Shown here: positions 25,638-33,104 of the stretch, one piece after another
Position numbering within the stretch: position 1 is the stretch's first letter
How the letters are laid out: each line of letters begins with the position of its first letter
Source of the DNA: JACCQS01 sp050999295
Lineage (GTDB): Bacteria; Actinomycetota; Actinomycetes; Mycobacteriales; Geodermatophilaceae
Assembly: GCA_050999295.1 (NCBI GenBank)
Contig: JBPCPI010000170.1
Location: forward strand, 1-50,509
DNA: 50,509 bases
Direction of reading: 5' to 3'
The notes under the pieces: generated by a model
Seen by the model: only the letters and a program-made list of their open reading frames with translations
The model's database searches: none
Told to the model about the DNA's origin: nothing
Position numbers and translations under genes: made by a program

Positions 25638-26102
25638 GTGTTCCGCATCGTGTACTACCAGCCCCGCATCCCGCCGAACACCGGCGCCGCGATCCGGCTC
25701 GCCGCGGTCACTGGCTGCGAGCTGCATCTGATCGAACCACTGGGCTTCGACCTCTCCGATGCCCAGCTGCGCCGCGCGGGCCTGGACTATCACGACCTGG
25801 CCAGTCTGAGCGTCCATCCCGACCTCGAGGCGGCGTGGACGGCACTCATGCCGGCCCGGGTCTTCGCTTTCACCACGCACTCGCTCAGGTCCTATGTCGA
25901 CGTGCAGTACGAGGCGGGCGACGTCATGCTGTTCGGGCCGGAACCGGAGGGGCTGCCCGCAGAGGTGCTCGACGATCCGCACGTCACCGACCGACTGCGC
26001 ATTCCGATGCAGCCGGCCCGGCGGTCACTGAACCTGGCCAACGCGACGGCTATCGCGGTCTACGAAGCCTGGCGCCAGCACGACTTCCGGGCTCAAGCCT
26101 GA
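25638..26102 (+). CDS. trmL: tRNA (cytidine/uridine-34-2'-O)-methyltransferase, TrmL type
   Basis: SPOUT-class methylase that modifies the wobble base of certain leucine tRNAs with S-adenosylmethionine. The 154-residue protein has N-terminal YYQPRIPPNTGAAIRLAAVTG, the motif VMLFGPEPEGLP and the C-terminal knot RIPMQPARRSLNLANATAIAVYE. GTG 25638 follows GGGAG by nine bases, and a TAGGTT -10-like box lies near 25610-25615. It ends in front of the convergent acyl-CoA dehydrogenase gene. Confidence 0.9.
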   Translation: MFRIVYYQPRIPPNTGAAIRLAAVTGCELHLIEPLGFDLSDAQLRRAGLDYHDLASLSVHPDLEAAWTALMPARVFAFTTHSLRSYVDVQYEAGDVMLFGPEPEGLPAEVLDDPHVTDRLRIPMQPARRSLNLANATAIAVYEAWRQHDFRAQA

Positions 26103-26119
26103 GCGGTCCGCGGCGTTCC

Positions 26120-26151
26120 TGCGCATAACACCCGTCTTGTGCGCATTGCAC
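26120..26151. repeat. Degenerate TGCGCAT words between convergent genes
   Basis: TGCGCATAACAC at 26120-26131 and TGCGCATTGCAC at 26140-26151 are two related 12-mers spaced 20 bp apart. They look like worn copies of the TTATGCGCATAA word seen at 4.15 kb. They lie between the trmL stop and the acyl-CoA dehydrogenase stop. Confidence 0.45.
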
Positions 26152-26203
26152 ACTTCGCTTCACCGGCAGTGCGCACGGGATGGGTGGAAAGCAGCCGGGA
26201 GGG

Positions 26204-28054
26204 TCAGAATGCGGCTTCGTCAAGGTCCATGATCGCGTTGTCGGTGGCCGCACAGATGGCTCGCTGTGCGGTGATCGTCGGCAGGACCTGGGTCGCGAAG
26301 AACCGCGCAGCGGCGAGCTTCCCCTCGTAGAAGGCTTGGTCCTTGACCGAGATGCTCTCGCGGCCGAGAGCGCTCATCGCGACTTCGGCCTGGCGCAGCA
26401 GCAGCCAACCAGTGACCAGATCGCCCATGCACAGCAGCAGCCGCGAGGTATTCTGACCGACTTTGTACAGGCTGGTGGGATCCTCCTGCGACGCCGTCGC
26501 CTGGCCGATCATGGCGCCGATCATCTGCTGGATGTCACTCAGCGCGGTGGCCAGCAGGGCCCGCTCGTCCTTGAGCCGGCCGTTGCCCGACTCGTTGTCG
26601 AGAAATGCCTGGATCTGCCCGTTCAGGAAGCCTAGGGCCTTCCCCTGATCACGGATGATCTTGCGGAAGAAGAGATCCATCCCCTGGATCGCCGTGGTGC
26701 CCTCGTACAGGGTGTCGATCTTGGCGTCGCGGATGTACTGCTCGATCGGGTAGTCCTTGAGGTACCCCGAGCCGCCCAGGGTCTGCAGGGACTCCGCGCT
26801 CAGGATCGCGTACGCGCGCTCGGAACCGTAACCCTTGACGATCGGCAGCAGCAGATCATTGACGCGGACCGCGAGTTTCGTTGCCTCGCTGTCGCTTTCC
26901 CCCCGGAACTCAGCCTCGAGCACCTGGTCCTGGAAGCTTGCGGCGTACAAGTACAGCGCTCGCATGCCCTCGGCGTAGGCCTTCTGAGTCAGCAGCGACC
27001 GGCGTACGTCCGGGTGATGGATGATCGAAACCCTAGGGGCGTCCTTGTTGGCAGACTGACTCAGGTCTGCGCCCTGCACCCGCTCCTTGGCGAAGGCGAG
27101 GGCGACCTGGTAACCCGCTGATAGTTGGGCGATCGCCTTAGTGCCCACGAACATCCGGGCGTTCTCGATGACCTTGAACATCTGGGCCATGCCGTTGTGC
27201 ACGTCGCCGACGAGCCAGCCTACGGCCGGCGTGCCGTCCTGACCGAAGGTCATCTCGCAGGTGGTGGAGACCTTGAGGCCCATCTTCTCCTCGACGTTGG
27301 TGACATATACGCCGTTGCGCTCGCCGAGTTCTCCGGTCTCCCAGTCGCAGTGGTACTTCGGGACGATGAACAACGACAGGCCCTTGCTCCCTGGACGGGC
27401 TCCCACTGGGCGGGCCAGCACGAGGTGCACGATCTGGTCGGTCAAGTCGTGCTCGGCGCCGCTGATGAACCGTTTCACCCCGTCGATGTGCCAGCTGCCG
27501 TCGGGCTGCTGTACGGCCTTGGTGGTGCCCGCCCCGACATCGGATCCGGCGTCGGGCTCGGTGAGCACCATCGTCCCGGTCCACTTGTTGTCGATCATGG
27601 TCTGTACGAAGCGCTTCTGCTCGGCTGTGCCGATCGGATCGATGACCGCGGCGAAGGCCGCGCCGGACATGTACATGAACAGGGCCGGGTGCGCCCCCAG
27701 CACCAGCTCGTTGATCGCCCAGGTCAACGCTCGCGGGGCTCCGAAACCACCGAGGCGCTGCGGGAGCCCGACCATGTTCCACTCCCCGTCGATGATCGCC
27801 TGATAGGACTTCTTGACCGAGTCGGGCAGCCGCACCGAGGAAGTCGCGGGATCGAAGACCGGCGGGTTCCGGTCGCTTTCCACGTACGAGGCGGCCAGCC
27901 GGCCGGTCGCCAGCCGTTCCGCCTCGGACAGGATGTCCCGCGCGGTCTGCGCGTCGAGATGGGCGAAGGCACCGGTCCCGAAGCGATCCTTCGTGTCCAG
28001 GAACTCGAACAGGTTGAATTCGAGATCGCGCAGGTTCGCGGTGTAGTGGGTCAA
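26204..28054 (-). CDS. Large acyl-CoA dehydrogenase (FadE5-like)
   Basis: 616-residue flavoenzyme for the first step of fatty acyl-CoA beta-oxidation. It has the extended form with an N-terminal ACAD_N domain and a C-terminal extra helical domain. Visible motifs: TGTMVLTEPDAGSDVGAGTT (FAD/substrate site), SGAEHDLTDQIVHLVLA, LQTLGGSGYLKDYPIEQ and YEGTTAIQG, which carries the catalytic Glu. It is transcribed alone. Upstream is a symmetrical GTTACT...AGTAAC site likely to bind a TetR-type regulator. Confidence 0.93.
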   Translation of the reverse strand: MTHYTANLRDLEFNLFEFLDTKDRFGTGAFAHLDAQTARDILSEAERLATGRLAASYVESDRNPPVFDPATSSVRLPDSVKKSYQAIIDGEWNMVGLPQRLGGFGAPRALTWAINELVLGAHPALFMYMSGAAFAAVIDPIGTAEQKRFVQTMIDNKWTGTMVLTEPDAGSDVGAGTTKAVQQPDGSWHIDGVKRFISGAEHDLTDQIVHLVLARPVGARPGSKGLSLFIVPKYHCDWETGELGERNGVYVTNVEEKMGLKVSTTCEMTFGQDGTPAVGWLVGDVHNGMAQMFKVIENARMFVGTKAIAQLSAGYQVALAFAKERVQGADLSQSANKDAPRVSIIHHPDVRRSLLTQKAYAEGMRALYLYAASFQDQVLEAEFRGESDSEATKLAVRVNDLLLPIVKGYGSERAYAILSAESLQTLGGSGYLKDYPIEQYIRDAKIDTLYEGTTAIQGMDLFFRKIIRDQGKALGFLNGQIQAFLDNESGNGRLKDERALLATALSDIQQMIGAMIGQATASQEDPTSLYKVGQNTSRLLLCMGDLVTGWLLLRQAEVAMSALGRESISVKDQAFYEGKLAAARFFATQVLPTITAQRAICAATDNAIMDLDEAAF

Positions 28055-28090
28055 CGTCGACTCTTTCGATCGGGCGGCCCCGGGACCGGG

Positions 28091-28106
28091 GTTACTCGTC
28101 AGTAAC
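28091..28106. promoter_or_regulatory. Putative operator GTTACTCGTCAGTAAC before the acyl-CoA dehydrogenase gene
   Basis: A 6-bp perfect inverted repeat (GTTACT / AGTAAC) with a 4-bp centre lies 37 bp upstream of the ATG at 28054. A possible minus-strand -10 box (TACGCT) lies just upstream of it, so a bound protein would block transcription. The form resembles operators of TetR-family fatty-acid regulators. Confidence 0.5.
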
Positions 28107-28238
28107 TTAGCGTAGGTTACCCGCGGGTCATCCCATTGCCTAGGTGTTGTCCGTCACGCTGAGACTCGCCAGCCGCGCCGGCGGATCCCCGAACTCGGCG
28201 ACTTTATCCCGGGCTGCCGCCCGAATCGCGGATGGTCT

Positions 28239-29138
28239 CTAGCGCCGGTTGGCGGGCAGCGCGGCGAGCAGCGACGCGGGCTCGGGCCCGGTCACCGGTA
28301 ACAGGATCGGCGTGGCGCCGACTCGGCGGTAGGCCGCGCAGACATCCGGCAGTCGATCGGCGCGGGTGTAGAAACATTCGACGAACTCCGCCGGTAGGGC
28401 CGCGGGGGATTCCCGCAGGCGGCGCTGGCCGGCCAGGGACCCGACCTCGGCGACGACCTCGCCGTACCCGAGCGTTGTGAAGTGCCGGGCATATGGCGCA
28501 GCCAGGCAGTACGCGGTGAGGTCTCGCCTGGCCCGGCTTTCGGACTCGTCGTCGACGAGTACCCACACGTAGGACAGCACGGTCTTGCCCGAGGTTGCTG
28601 GCGGAAGGCTTTCCGGTGGGGTGAAGTTGACGATCACGCCGTCGCCGTCGGTCATGCCGAGGTTGACCATTCGTGGTCCCAGGGCCCCGAGCAGTACGCG
28701 CACCTGATCGCCGGGGGGCTTGGGCAGCGCAAACGAGCCGCGCCGCTTCCCGTCGAGAATTGCGCGAAGGCTGGTCAGGCGCTCGCGGGTACCGGTGACC
28801 GTCGCATCGTAGGCCGCCCGGTGCCAGCCACCCACGATCTGCTCGGTCGAGGTGCCGATGCCGAGGTAGTACGTCGTACCCGACAGCGAGGCCGCGGTCG
28901 CCGCCCCCATCGCGATCGAGGAATCGGTGGCGGCCGGCAGCGGAACGATCCCGGTTCCCAGCGGTACGCCGGGGCGTCGCGCGGCCAGTGCCGCGGTCAG
29001 GCCAAGCGCGCTGGTGGTGCAGACCTCGGTGGACAGGACCGGGGCGTACCCGGCGTCGATGACCTCCTCGAGGAGTTGGACAGCCCGAGCAGCGTCCAGC
29101 GGCAGTGCGCCCGACAGCGCGAACCCGATCTCAGCCAC
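28239..29138 (-). CDS. Luciferase-like (probably F420-dependent) oxidoreductase
   Basis: 299 residues of the LLM (TIM-barrel) class. Signs are the N-terminal FALSGALPLDAARAVQLLEEV, then APVLSTEVCTTSALGLTAALAARRPGV (shown in part), GTGIVPLPA and YYLGIGTSTEQIVGGWH. The later LLGALGPRMVNLG is typical of actinobacterial F420-dependent members. Substrate and reaction are unknown. The start at 29138 faces a divergent FhuF-like gene across a region holding the second TTCTCCGGAGAA pair. Confidence 0.85.
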   Translation of the reverse strand: MAEIGFALSGALPLDAARAVQLLEEVIDAGYAPVLSTEVCTTSALGLTAALAARRPGVPLGTGIVPLPAATDSSIAMGAATAASLSGTTYYLGIGTSTEQIVGGWHRAAYDATVTGTRERLTSLRAILDGKRRGSFALPKPPGDQVRVLLGALGPRMVNLGMTDGDGVIVNFTPPESLPPATSGKTVLSYVWVLVDDESESRARRDLTAYCLAAPYARHFTTLGYGEVVAEVGSLAGQRRLRESPAALPAEFVECFYTRADRLPDVCAAYRRVGATPILLPVTGPEPASLLAALPANRR

Positions 29139-29164
29139 GGATGGACTCTAACGGCGGGTCCACC

Positions 29165-29230
29165 GCGCACTTTCTCCGGAGAATGTGCGCCTTGGGCGGC
29201 GGCAGATGCGACTTTCTCCGGAGAATGTGC
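29165..29230. repeat. Paired palindrome TTCTCCGGAGAA, site B
   Basis: Copies at 29172-29183 and 29214-29225, again 42 bp apart and identical to site A at 1.9 kb. Copy 1 extends to a near-perfect 26-bp palindrome with GCGCAC on the left and GTGCGC on the right. Both copies are followed by TGTGCGCCTTGGG. The site occupies the divergent promoter region of the luciferase-like and FhuF-like genes, so it could regulate either. Confidence 0.85.
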
Positions 29231-29263
29231 GCCTTGGGTTGGGGAAGGGCGAGGCTGGGCGAG

Positions 29264-30028
29264 ATGGGGACCACGTCGAAGGCAGCCGAGAGCCTGTTGG
29301 CCGCGACCTTGGCCGGGCTCCCGCCTGACGAGCACAGTTACCTGGTACCTACCGGCAATCCGGTCTCGGTGCCCCTAGCCCGAGTCGCGGACGCCGGGTG
29401 GTTGGACAGCCAGATCCGGTTACAGGCGCGGCACTGGCCGACCGTCGATCGCCGGGTGCTGGCGACGCTGTGGTGGTACTCGGTCTCGCAGGTGCTCCTG
29501 ACTCCGACGTTGGCGTCAGTGTTCGTGACCGGGCAGGCACTCTCACCCAGGCCAGCCGATGTCGAACTGCACTGCCTGCCGGATGGCCGGATCTTCACCG
29601 CGCACTCCACGGCGGTTCTGCACGGCGATGATCTGGTCGCAATTGTGGCTGAGGCGGTTCGGAACTCTTTCGAGATCGCCATCCCGGCGATAGCCCGGGC
29701 CGGCGCGAAGCGGGAACCGCCGCTCTGGGCGATAGCCACGGACTCGTTGGCCAATCGCTTGCTGTGGGTGGGCCGGGCCCGCAGTGATGTTGACCGGGCG
29801 ACGGCGCTGGCCGCAACACTGGTCGACCTGATCGGGGCACCGATGCCCCCTCCGCGATACGTCGACATCGACCGACTCCCCCCGCACACGGGGCAGGCGC
29901 GGTTCGTACGTCGCGCCTCCTGCTGCCTGGTCTATCTCGAAGCAGGCGAGGCGAAATGCGTCTCCTGCCCGAGACTGACTCCGGCGAGTCGGCATGCCCT
30001 GCTCAGGACGGCGACCGACTTTGCCTGA
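29264..30028 (+). CDS. FhuF-like (2Fe-2S) protein
   Basis: 254 residues. The C-terminal motif CCLVYLEAGEAKCVSC (CC-x10-C-x2-C) is the iron-sulfur ligand set of the FhuF siderophore-reductase family; HPTVDRR- and LLTPTLASV-type segments precede it. Relatives reduce ferric siderophores in the cytoplasm to free iron. ATG 29264 follows GGGCGAG. Its stop overlaps the start region of a lipoprotein gene. No siderophore transporter is adjacent, so the iron role is inferred from the family only. Confidence 0.75.
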   Translation: MGTTSKAAESLLAATLAGLPPDEHSYLVPTGNPVSVPLARVADAGWLDSQIRLQARHWPTVDRRVLATLWWYSVSQVLLTPTLASVFVTGQALSPRPADVELHCLPDGRIFTAHSTAVLHGDDLVAIVAEAVRNSFEIAIPAIARAGAKREPPLWAIATDSLANRLLWVGRARSDVDRATALAATLVDLIGAPMPPPRYVDIDRLPPHTGQARFVRRASCCLVYLEAGEAKCVSCPRLTPASRHALLRTATDFA

Positions 30029-30539
30029 GACCTGGGGCGCGCGAAGACGTCAGGCGACCACATTCGTCGTGTTCCTCTGCGGCGTCATGGCCATGACTAC
30101 TGGATGCTCCGCGCGTTCCGACCCGCCTGAGGCTGTCGCGCCGACCGCAACAGCCTCACCCGAGGCGTGTGACGATCGCATCGAGCTTGCCGATGAGCCG
30201 CCGGCTGCGGCGCAATCCGACGGGATGACGCAGGGCGTTGGTGTGGGGGATCTGTGGTTTTTCGCCGGGACGAGCGGCCGTTGGGGAGACGTCGTCATCC
30301 ACAACGGCACAGCCTTTCAGGGGAAGTTCCCGATGTGGGTCGGGATCGACGAACTGCCAGCCGTCGCCGTCGTGCGTACGACCGGTGACCCGCTCGAAGG
30401 AGCGATGTCGCTGAGTCCGACTTCGGAGGGCCTGCCGGGGCCGCTACCGGCGGGTGCCGTGTTCCCCACCCCAGGCTGCTGGCAGATAACCGCAACCTTG
30501 GGAACTGATACCGCCCAGATCACCGTCGACGTTTCATAG
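30021..30539 (+). CDS. Predicted lipoprotein, unknown function
   Basis: About 172 residues. The N terminus has ARRRQ, a hydrophobic stretch (TTFVVFLCGVMAM) and a lipobox ending TTGC, so it should be lipidated and exported. The mature part starts Ser/Pro/Ala-rich, then has a compact domain with GDLWFFAG, GKFPMWVG and a C-terminal PTPGCWQITATLG. TTG 30021 is chosen because it keeps the arginines of the signal peptide; it overlaps the FhuF-like stop by 8 bp. The family was not recognised. Confidence 0.65.
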   Translation: MPETWGARRRQATTFVVFLCGVMAMTTGCSARSDPPEAVAPTATASPEACDDRIELADEPPAAAQSDGMTQGVGVGDLWFFAGTSGRWGDVVIHNGTAFQGKFPMWVGIDELPAVAVVRTTGDPLEGAMSLSPTSEGLPGPLPAGAVFPTPGCWQITATLGTDTAQITVDVS

Positions 30540-30866
30540 CCGATCTCCGTGACGGCCGTTAGCTGCCCGGCTCGACGCGCACGTCGGGGTCGAAGGCGGC
30601 TTTTCGTCTAGCCGCCGCAGGTGCAGCGTGTTGGTTGGGCTGTCTGCGCTGATACGTGTGGCACTGACGTCAGGCTGGCCCGAGACAGGTAGCGGCAAGC
30701 GCGCTGGCTCCCTGCTCTGGGCGATGCTGAATGAGACTGTTGGCCCCGACGCGTGGGAATCTGGCTCCCCACCTCGTCTGAGAGTGACCGGAGTAGCCGG
30801 GTGAGGTAGCGCGTCGTGGTGAGACGTCGATTCGAGCATCATCAACGTGGTGTCATCGTGAGAGGC
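30540..30866. other. Intergenic region without a supported gene
   Basis: About 330 bp with no recognised gene. A weak minus-strand frame (30534-30884) has poor codon bias. A plus-strand stretch (about 30610-30804) is open and moderately G/C-biased at third positions, encoding AGSLLWAMLNETVGPDAW among others. It has no clear start and matches nothing recognised. No riboswitch core was found here. Confidence 0.4.
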
Positions 30867-30986
30867 ATGTCCATGTTCGACCACGTCATCAAGCTGCGCC
30901 GCGAGCTCTTCAAAGCGCCGTTTCCGGGCGCGTCTGGGGGCCCGGCGCGGCTGTGCGGGAACGGGTCATGCGCGATCGGTGGCTGA
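30867..30986 (+). CDS. Candidate 39-residue peptide with C-terminal Cys/Gly motif
   Basis: ATG 30867 (or ATG 30873, with GAGAGG seven bases upstream) opens a short frame. It begins MSMFDHVIKLRRELFKAPFP and ends ARLCGNGSCAIGG. About 35 of its 39 codons end in G or C, as in neighbouring real genes. It overlaps the start of the histidine phosphatase gene (ATG 30968) by 19 bp in another frame, suggesting coupling. The two cysteines and GG end could bind a metal or be modified. This is a prediction with no family support. Confidence 0.45.
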   Translation: MSMFDHVIKLRRELFKAPFPGASGGPARLCGNGSCAIGG

Positions 30987-31609
30987 CCGCCCCGGCGACC
31001 CGGCTGTACCTGCTGCGCCATGGGTTGACCGTCCACACGGCTGAGCGTCGGTTCAGCGGGCGCAACGATCTCGGTCTGACCGAGTCCGGTAAGACCCAGA
31101 TGGTTGCCACGGCCGCCCGATTGGCGGCCAGCGGATCGATCACTGCTGTGGTGAGCTCCCCCCTGCGACGTGCGCGCTGCAGTGCCCAAGTCGTGGCCGA
31201 TGCCCTGCAACTCCGGGTAGATGTCGATCACGATCTGACCGAGCTGGACTTCGGACTCTTCGAGGGGCTGACCTGGGTTGAGGCGCAGTCGGCTTACCCC
31301 GACGAGCTGGGGGCGTTCATGGACGCTGCCGACGTCGCGCCTCCGGGCGGGGAGAGCATGGTTGGCGTGCGAGCACGAATGGACCGGCTTCTGACTCGGA
31401 TACTGGGCGAGTACCAAGGCCGCACGGTTGCTGTAGTCAGTCATGTGACGCCGATCAAGGTGTTGTTGTGCAGGGCGCTCGACGTACCTCTGTCGACCGT
31501 GCACCGGCTTTTGATCGCTCCGGCCAGCCTCTCGATCATCGAGTGGTACGGCGACGGGAGTGCGCGGGTGACCCTGATGAACGACACGCACCACTGGCAG
31601 GGCAGATGA
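30968..31609 (+). CDS. Histidine phosphatase, possible alpha-ribazole-5'-phosphate phosphatase
   Basis: 213 residues of the phosphoglycerate mutase-like superfamily. LYLLRHGLT carries the catalytic His, SSPLRRARCSAQ the second arginine, ELDFGLFEG the acid region and VVSHVTPIKVLLC the second His. It converges on the end of the B12 operon (stops 20 bp apart). In B12 synthesis the CobC-type member removes phosphate from alpha-ribazole phosphate or its cobalamin product, and no other candidate is present here, so that role is likely but inferred. GTG 30953 is an alternative start. Confidence 0.75.
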   Translation: MRDRWLTAPATRLYLLRHGLTVHTAERRFSGRNDLGLTESGKTQMVATAARLAASGSITAVVSSPLRRARCSAQVVADALQLRVDVDHDLTELDFGLFEGLTWVEAQSAYPDELGAFMDAADVAPPGGESMVGVRARMDRLLTRILGEYQGRTVAVVSHVTPIKVLLCRALDVPLSTVHRLLIAPASLSIIEWYGDGSARVTLMNDTHHWQGR

Positions 31610-31628
31610 CCCGCAACACGAGCGACGG

Positions 31629-33104
31629 TTAGGGCATCTGGCCGGTTGCGCGGAGCCGGCGGAGTACTTGTTGGACGGCTGGAGCGCAGCGCGCCTCGTC
31701 CGCGTTGCTCACCCAGTCCAGGGCTTCGATCTCGGCGCGGGCTTGGGGCTGGCCGGTTGCGGGGCCGGTGAAGCATCGCATCCGCACGCGTTGTCCGGGC
31801 AGGCCGTGCGCGGCATCCTCGACGGTGAACGCCTCTTGCAACGACTCGCCCCGCAGTTGCAGGCCAAGTTCTTCGTCTACCTCACGGACCAACGCCGTTA
31901 CTGGGTCCTCTCCCGGTTCGGGTTTGCCGCCGGGCAGGTAGAAGGCGTCGTTGCCCTTGGTGCGGACCACCAGGAGCCGCCCGTCGCGGATGCGTAGCCA
32001 CCCCACCGACTCCAAGTTCTTGCCGGCTGGCGGGCGCTGGCCACTGCTGCGGCCGCCGTAGGGTTTGGTCGGTGCGGAGTGCCCGTGGCCGAGGATCGCT
32101 CGCAGGCCGTCCGCGAGGATCGCGTGAGCCTCGGGCGTGCGGACCGCGACGCGAAAGTAGTCCTGGTCCAAGCCCGGGAAGCTGTGTGCGGGACGGACGA
32201 TGATCCCGGCGTCGGCGAGGTGGCTGACGGTCTCGCGGCCGCGCCCGACTGCTTGCAGCAGGACGAAGTTCGCCGCGGCCGGCCAGCTTCGCAGGCCTGG
32301 GAAGATGTTGAGTTGTCCCATCAGGTCCGCCCTGGCGGCGGCAACCTCGGCTGCTACCCGCGGTGGCGTCGTCCGGTCGCCAGCGCAGTACTGAAGCGCC
32401 GCCAGGGCGACGGTGTTGACACTCCACGGCTGCCGGTGACCCTCCATTTCCTCGATGAGGTCCGGGGGTGCCAGGCAGTAGCCGGCGCGAAGGCCGGCCA
32501 ATCCCCACAGCTTGGTGATGCTGCGGATGACGACGAGACCGGGGATGTCCCGTCGCTCGGCCAGGCTCTGGTCTGAGCGTTGGGTGAGCTCGAGGAACGA
32601 CTCGTCGACAACGAGGACACGTCCGGGCCGGGCGAGTTGGGCGATGTCCTCGCTACGGTCGAGGGTCCCGGTCGGGTTGTTGGGGTTGCCAAGCATGACG
32701 AGGTCTGCAGTGGCGGGCACTGCCGAGGGCTGCAGTCCCCAGTCGCTGTTGGACCGAAGGACGTGATCGACACCGATCCCGGATGCCTGCAGCGCGGCAT
32801 CGGGTTCGGTGAAGCAGGGGTGGATGCACACCGCGTGCCGGGGCCGCAGTGTTCGGGCCAGCAGCCAGAACGCCTCGCAGGCGCCGTTGAGCGCGAGCAC
32901 CTCCTGCCTCGGACGGTGGTGTCGGCCAGCGATCGCTGCGATGGCCGGCCCGGGGTCCGGGTAGGGCTGACTGGCTGCGAGCGCTGCATCGAGGGCGTCT
33001 TGCAGCGCCGGTGGTCGTGGTGTGGGCCAGATGTTGACGGCGAAGTCCAGCATCCCGGGCCGGGCGAGTTGGTCGCCGTGGAACCGGAACGCATCGCTTC
33101 TCAT
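31629..33104 (-). CDS. CobC-like PLP aminotransferase/decarboxylase fused to a NUDIX hydrolase
   Basis: 491 residues in two parts. Residues 1-345 are a fold-type I PLP enzyme of the HisC/CobC group: ALNGACEAFWLL, GNPNNPTG (140-147), VVDESFLEL and SITKLWGLAGLRAGY with the PLP lysine at Lys198. In B12 synthesis such enzymes supply (R)-1-amino-2-propanol phosphate. Residues about 365-491 are a NUDIX domain with an intact box: Gly393, Glu399, Arg407-Glu408, Glu411-Glu412 and Gly414. A short linker joins them. The start overlaps the cobD stop as ATGA. It is the last gene of the operon. The fusion is unusual, and the NUDIX substrate is unknown. Confidence 0.88.
   Translation of the reverse strand: MRSDAFRFHGDQLARPGMLDFAVNIWPTPRPPALQDALDAALAASQPYPDPGPAIAAIAGRHHRPRQEVLALNGACEAFWLLARTLRPRHAVCIHPCFTEPDAALQASGIGVDHVLRSNSDWGLQPSAVPATADLVMLGNPNNPTGTLDRSEDIAQLARPGRVLVVDESFLELTQRSDQSLAERRDIPGLVVIRSITKLWGLAGLRAGYCLAPPDLIEEMEGHRQPWSVNTVALAALQYCAGDRTTPPRVAAEVAAARADLMGQLNIFPGLRSWPAAANFVLLQAVGRGRETVSHLADAGIIVRPAHSFPGLDQDYFRVAVRTPEAHAILADGLRAILGHGHSAPTKPYGGRSSGQRPPAGKNLESVGWLRIRDGRLLVVRTKGNDAFYLPGGKPEPGEDPVTALVREVDEELGLQLRGESLQEAFTVEDAAHGLPGQRVRMRCFTGPATGQPQARAEIEALDWVSNADEARCAPAVQQVLRRLRATGQMP

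Noticed and set aside
30600..30860. Second cobalamin riboswitch ahead of the histidine phosphatase
   Set aside because: Looked for because of the B12 context, but the GGTG...CCGCAACTGT core blocks are absent.
30534..30884. 116-codon minus-strand frame in the gap before the histidine phosphatase
   Set aside because: His/Ser/Pro-rich with weak third-position bias and no recognisable domain. Kept as unassigned intergenic DNA.
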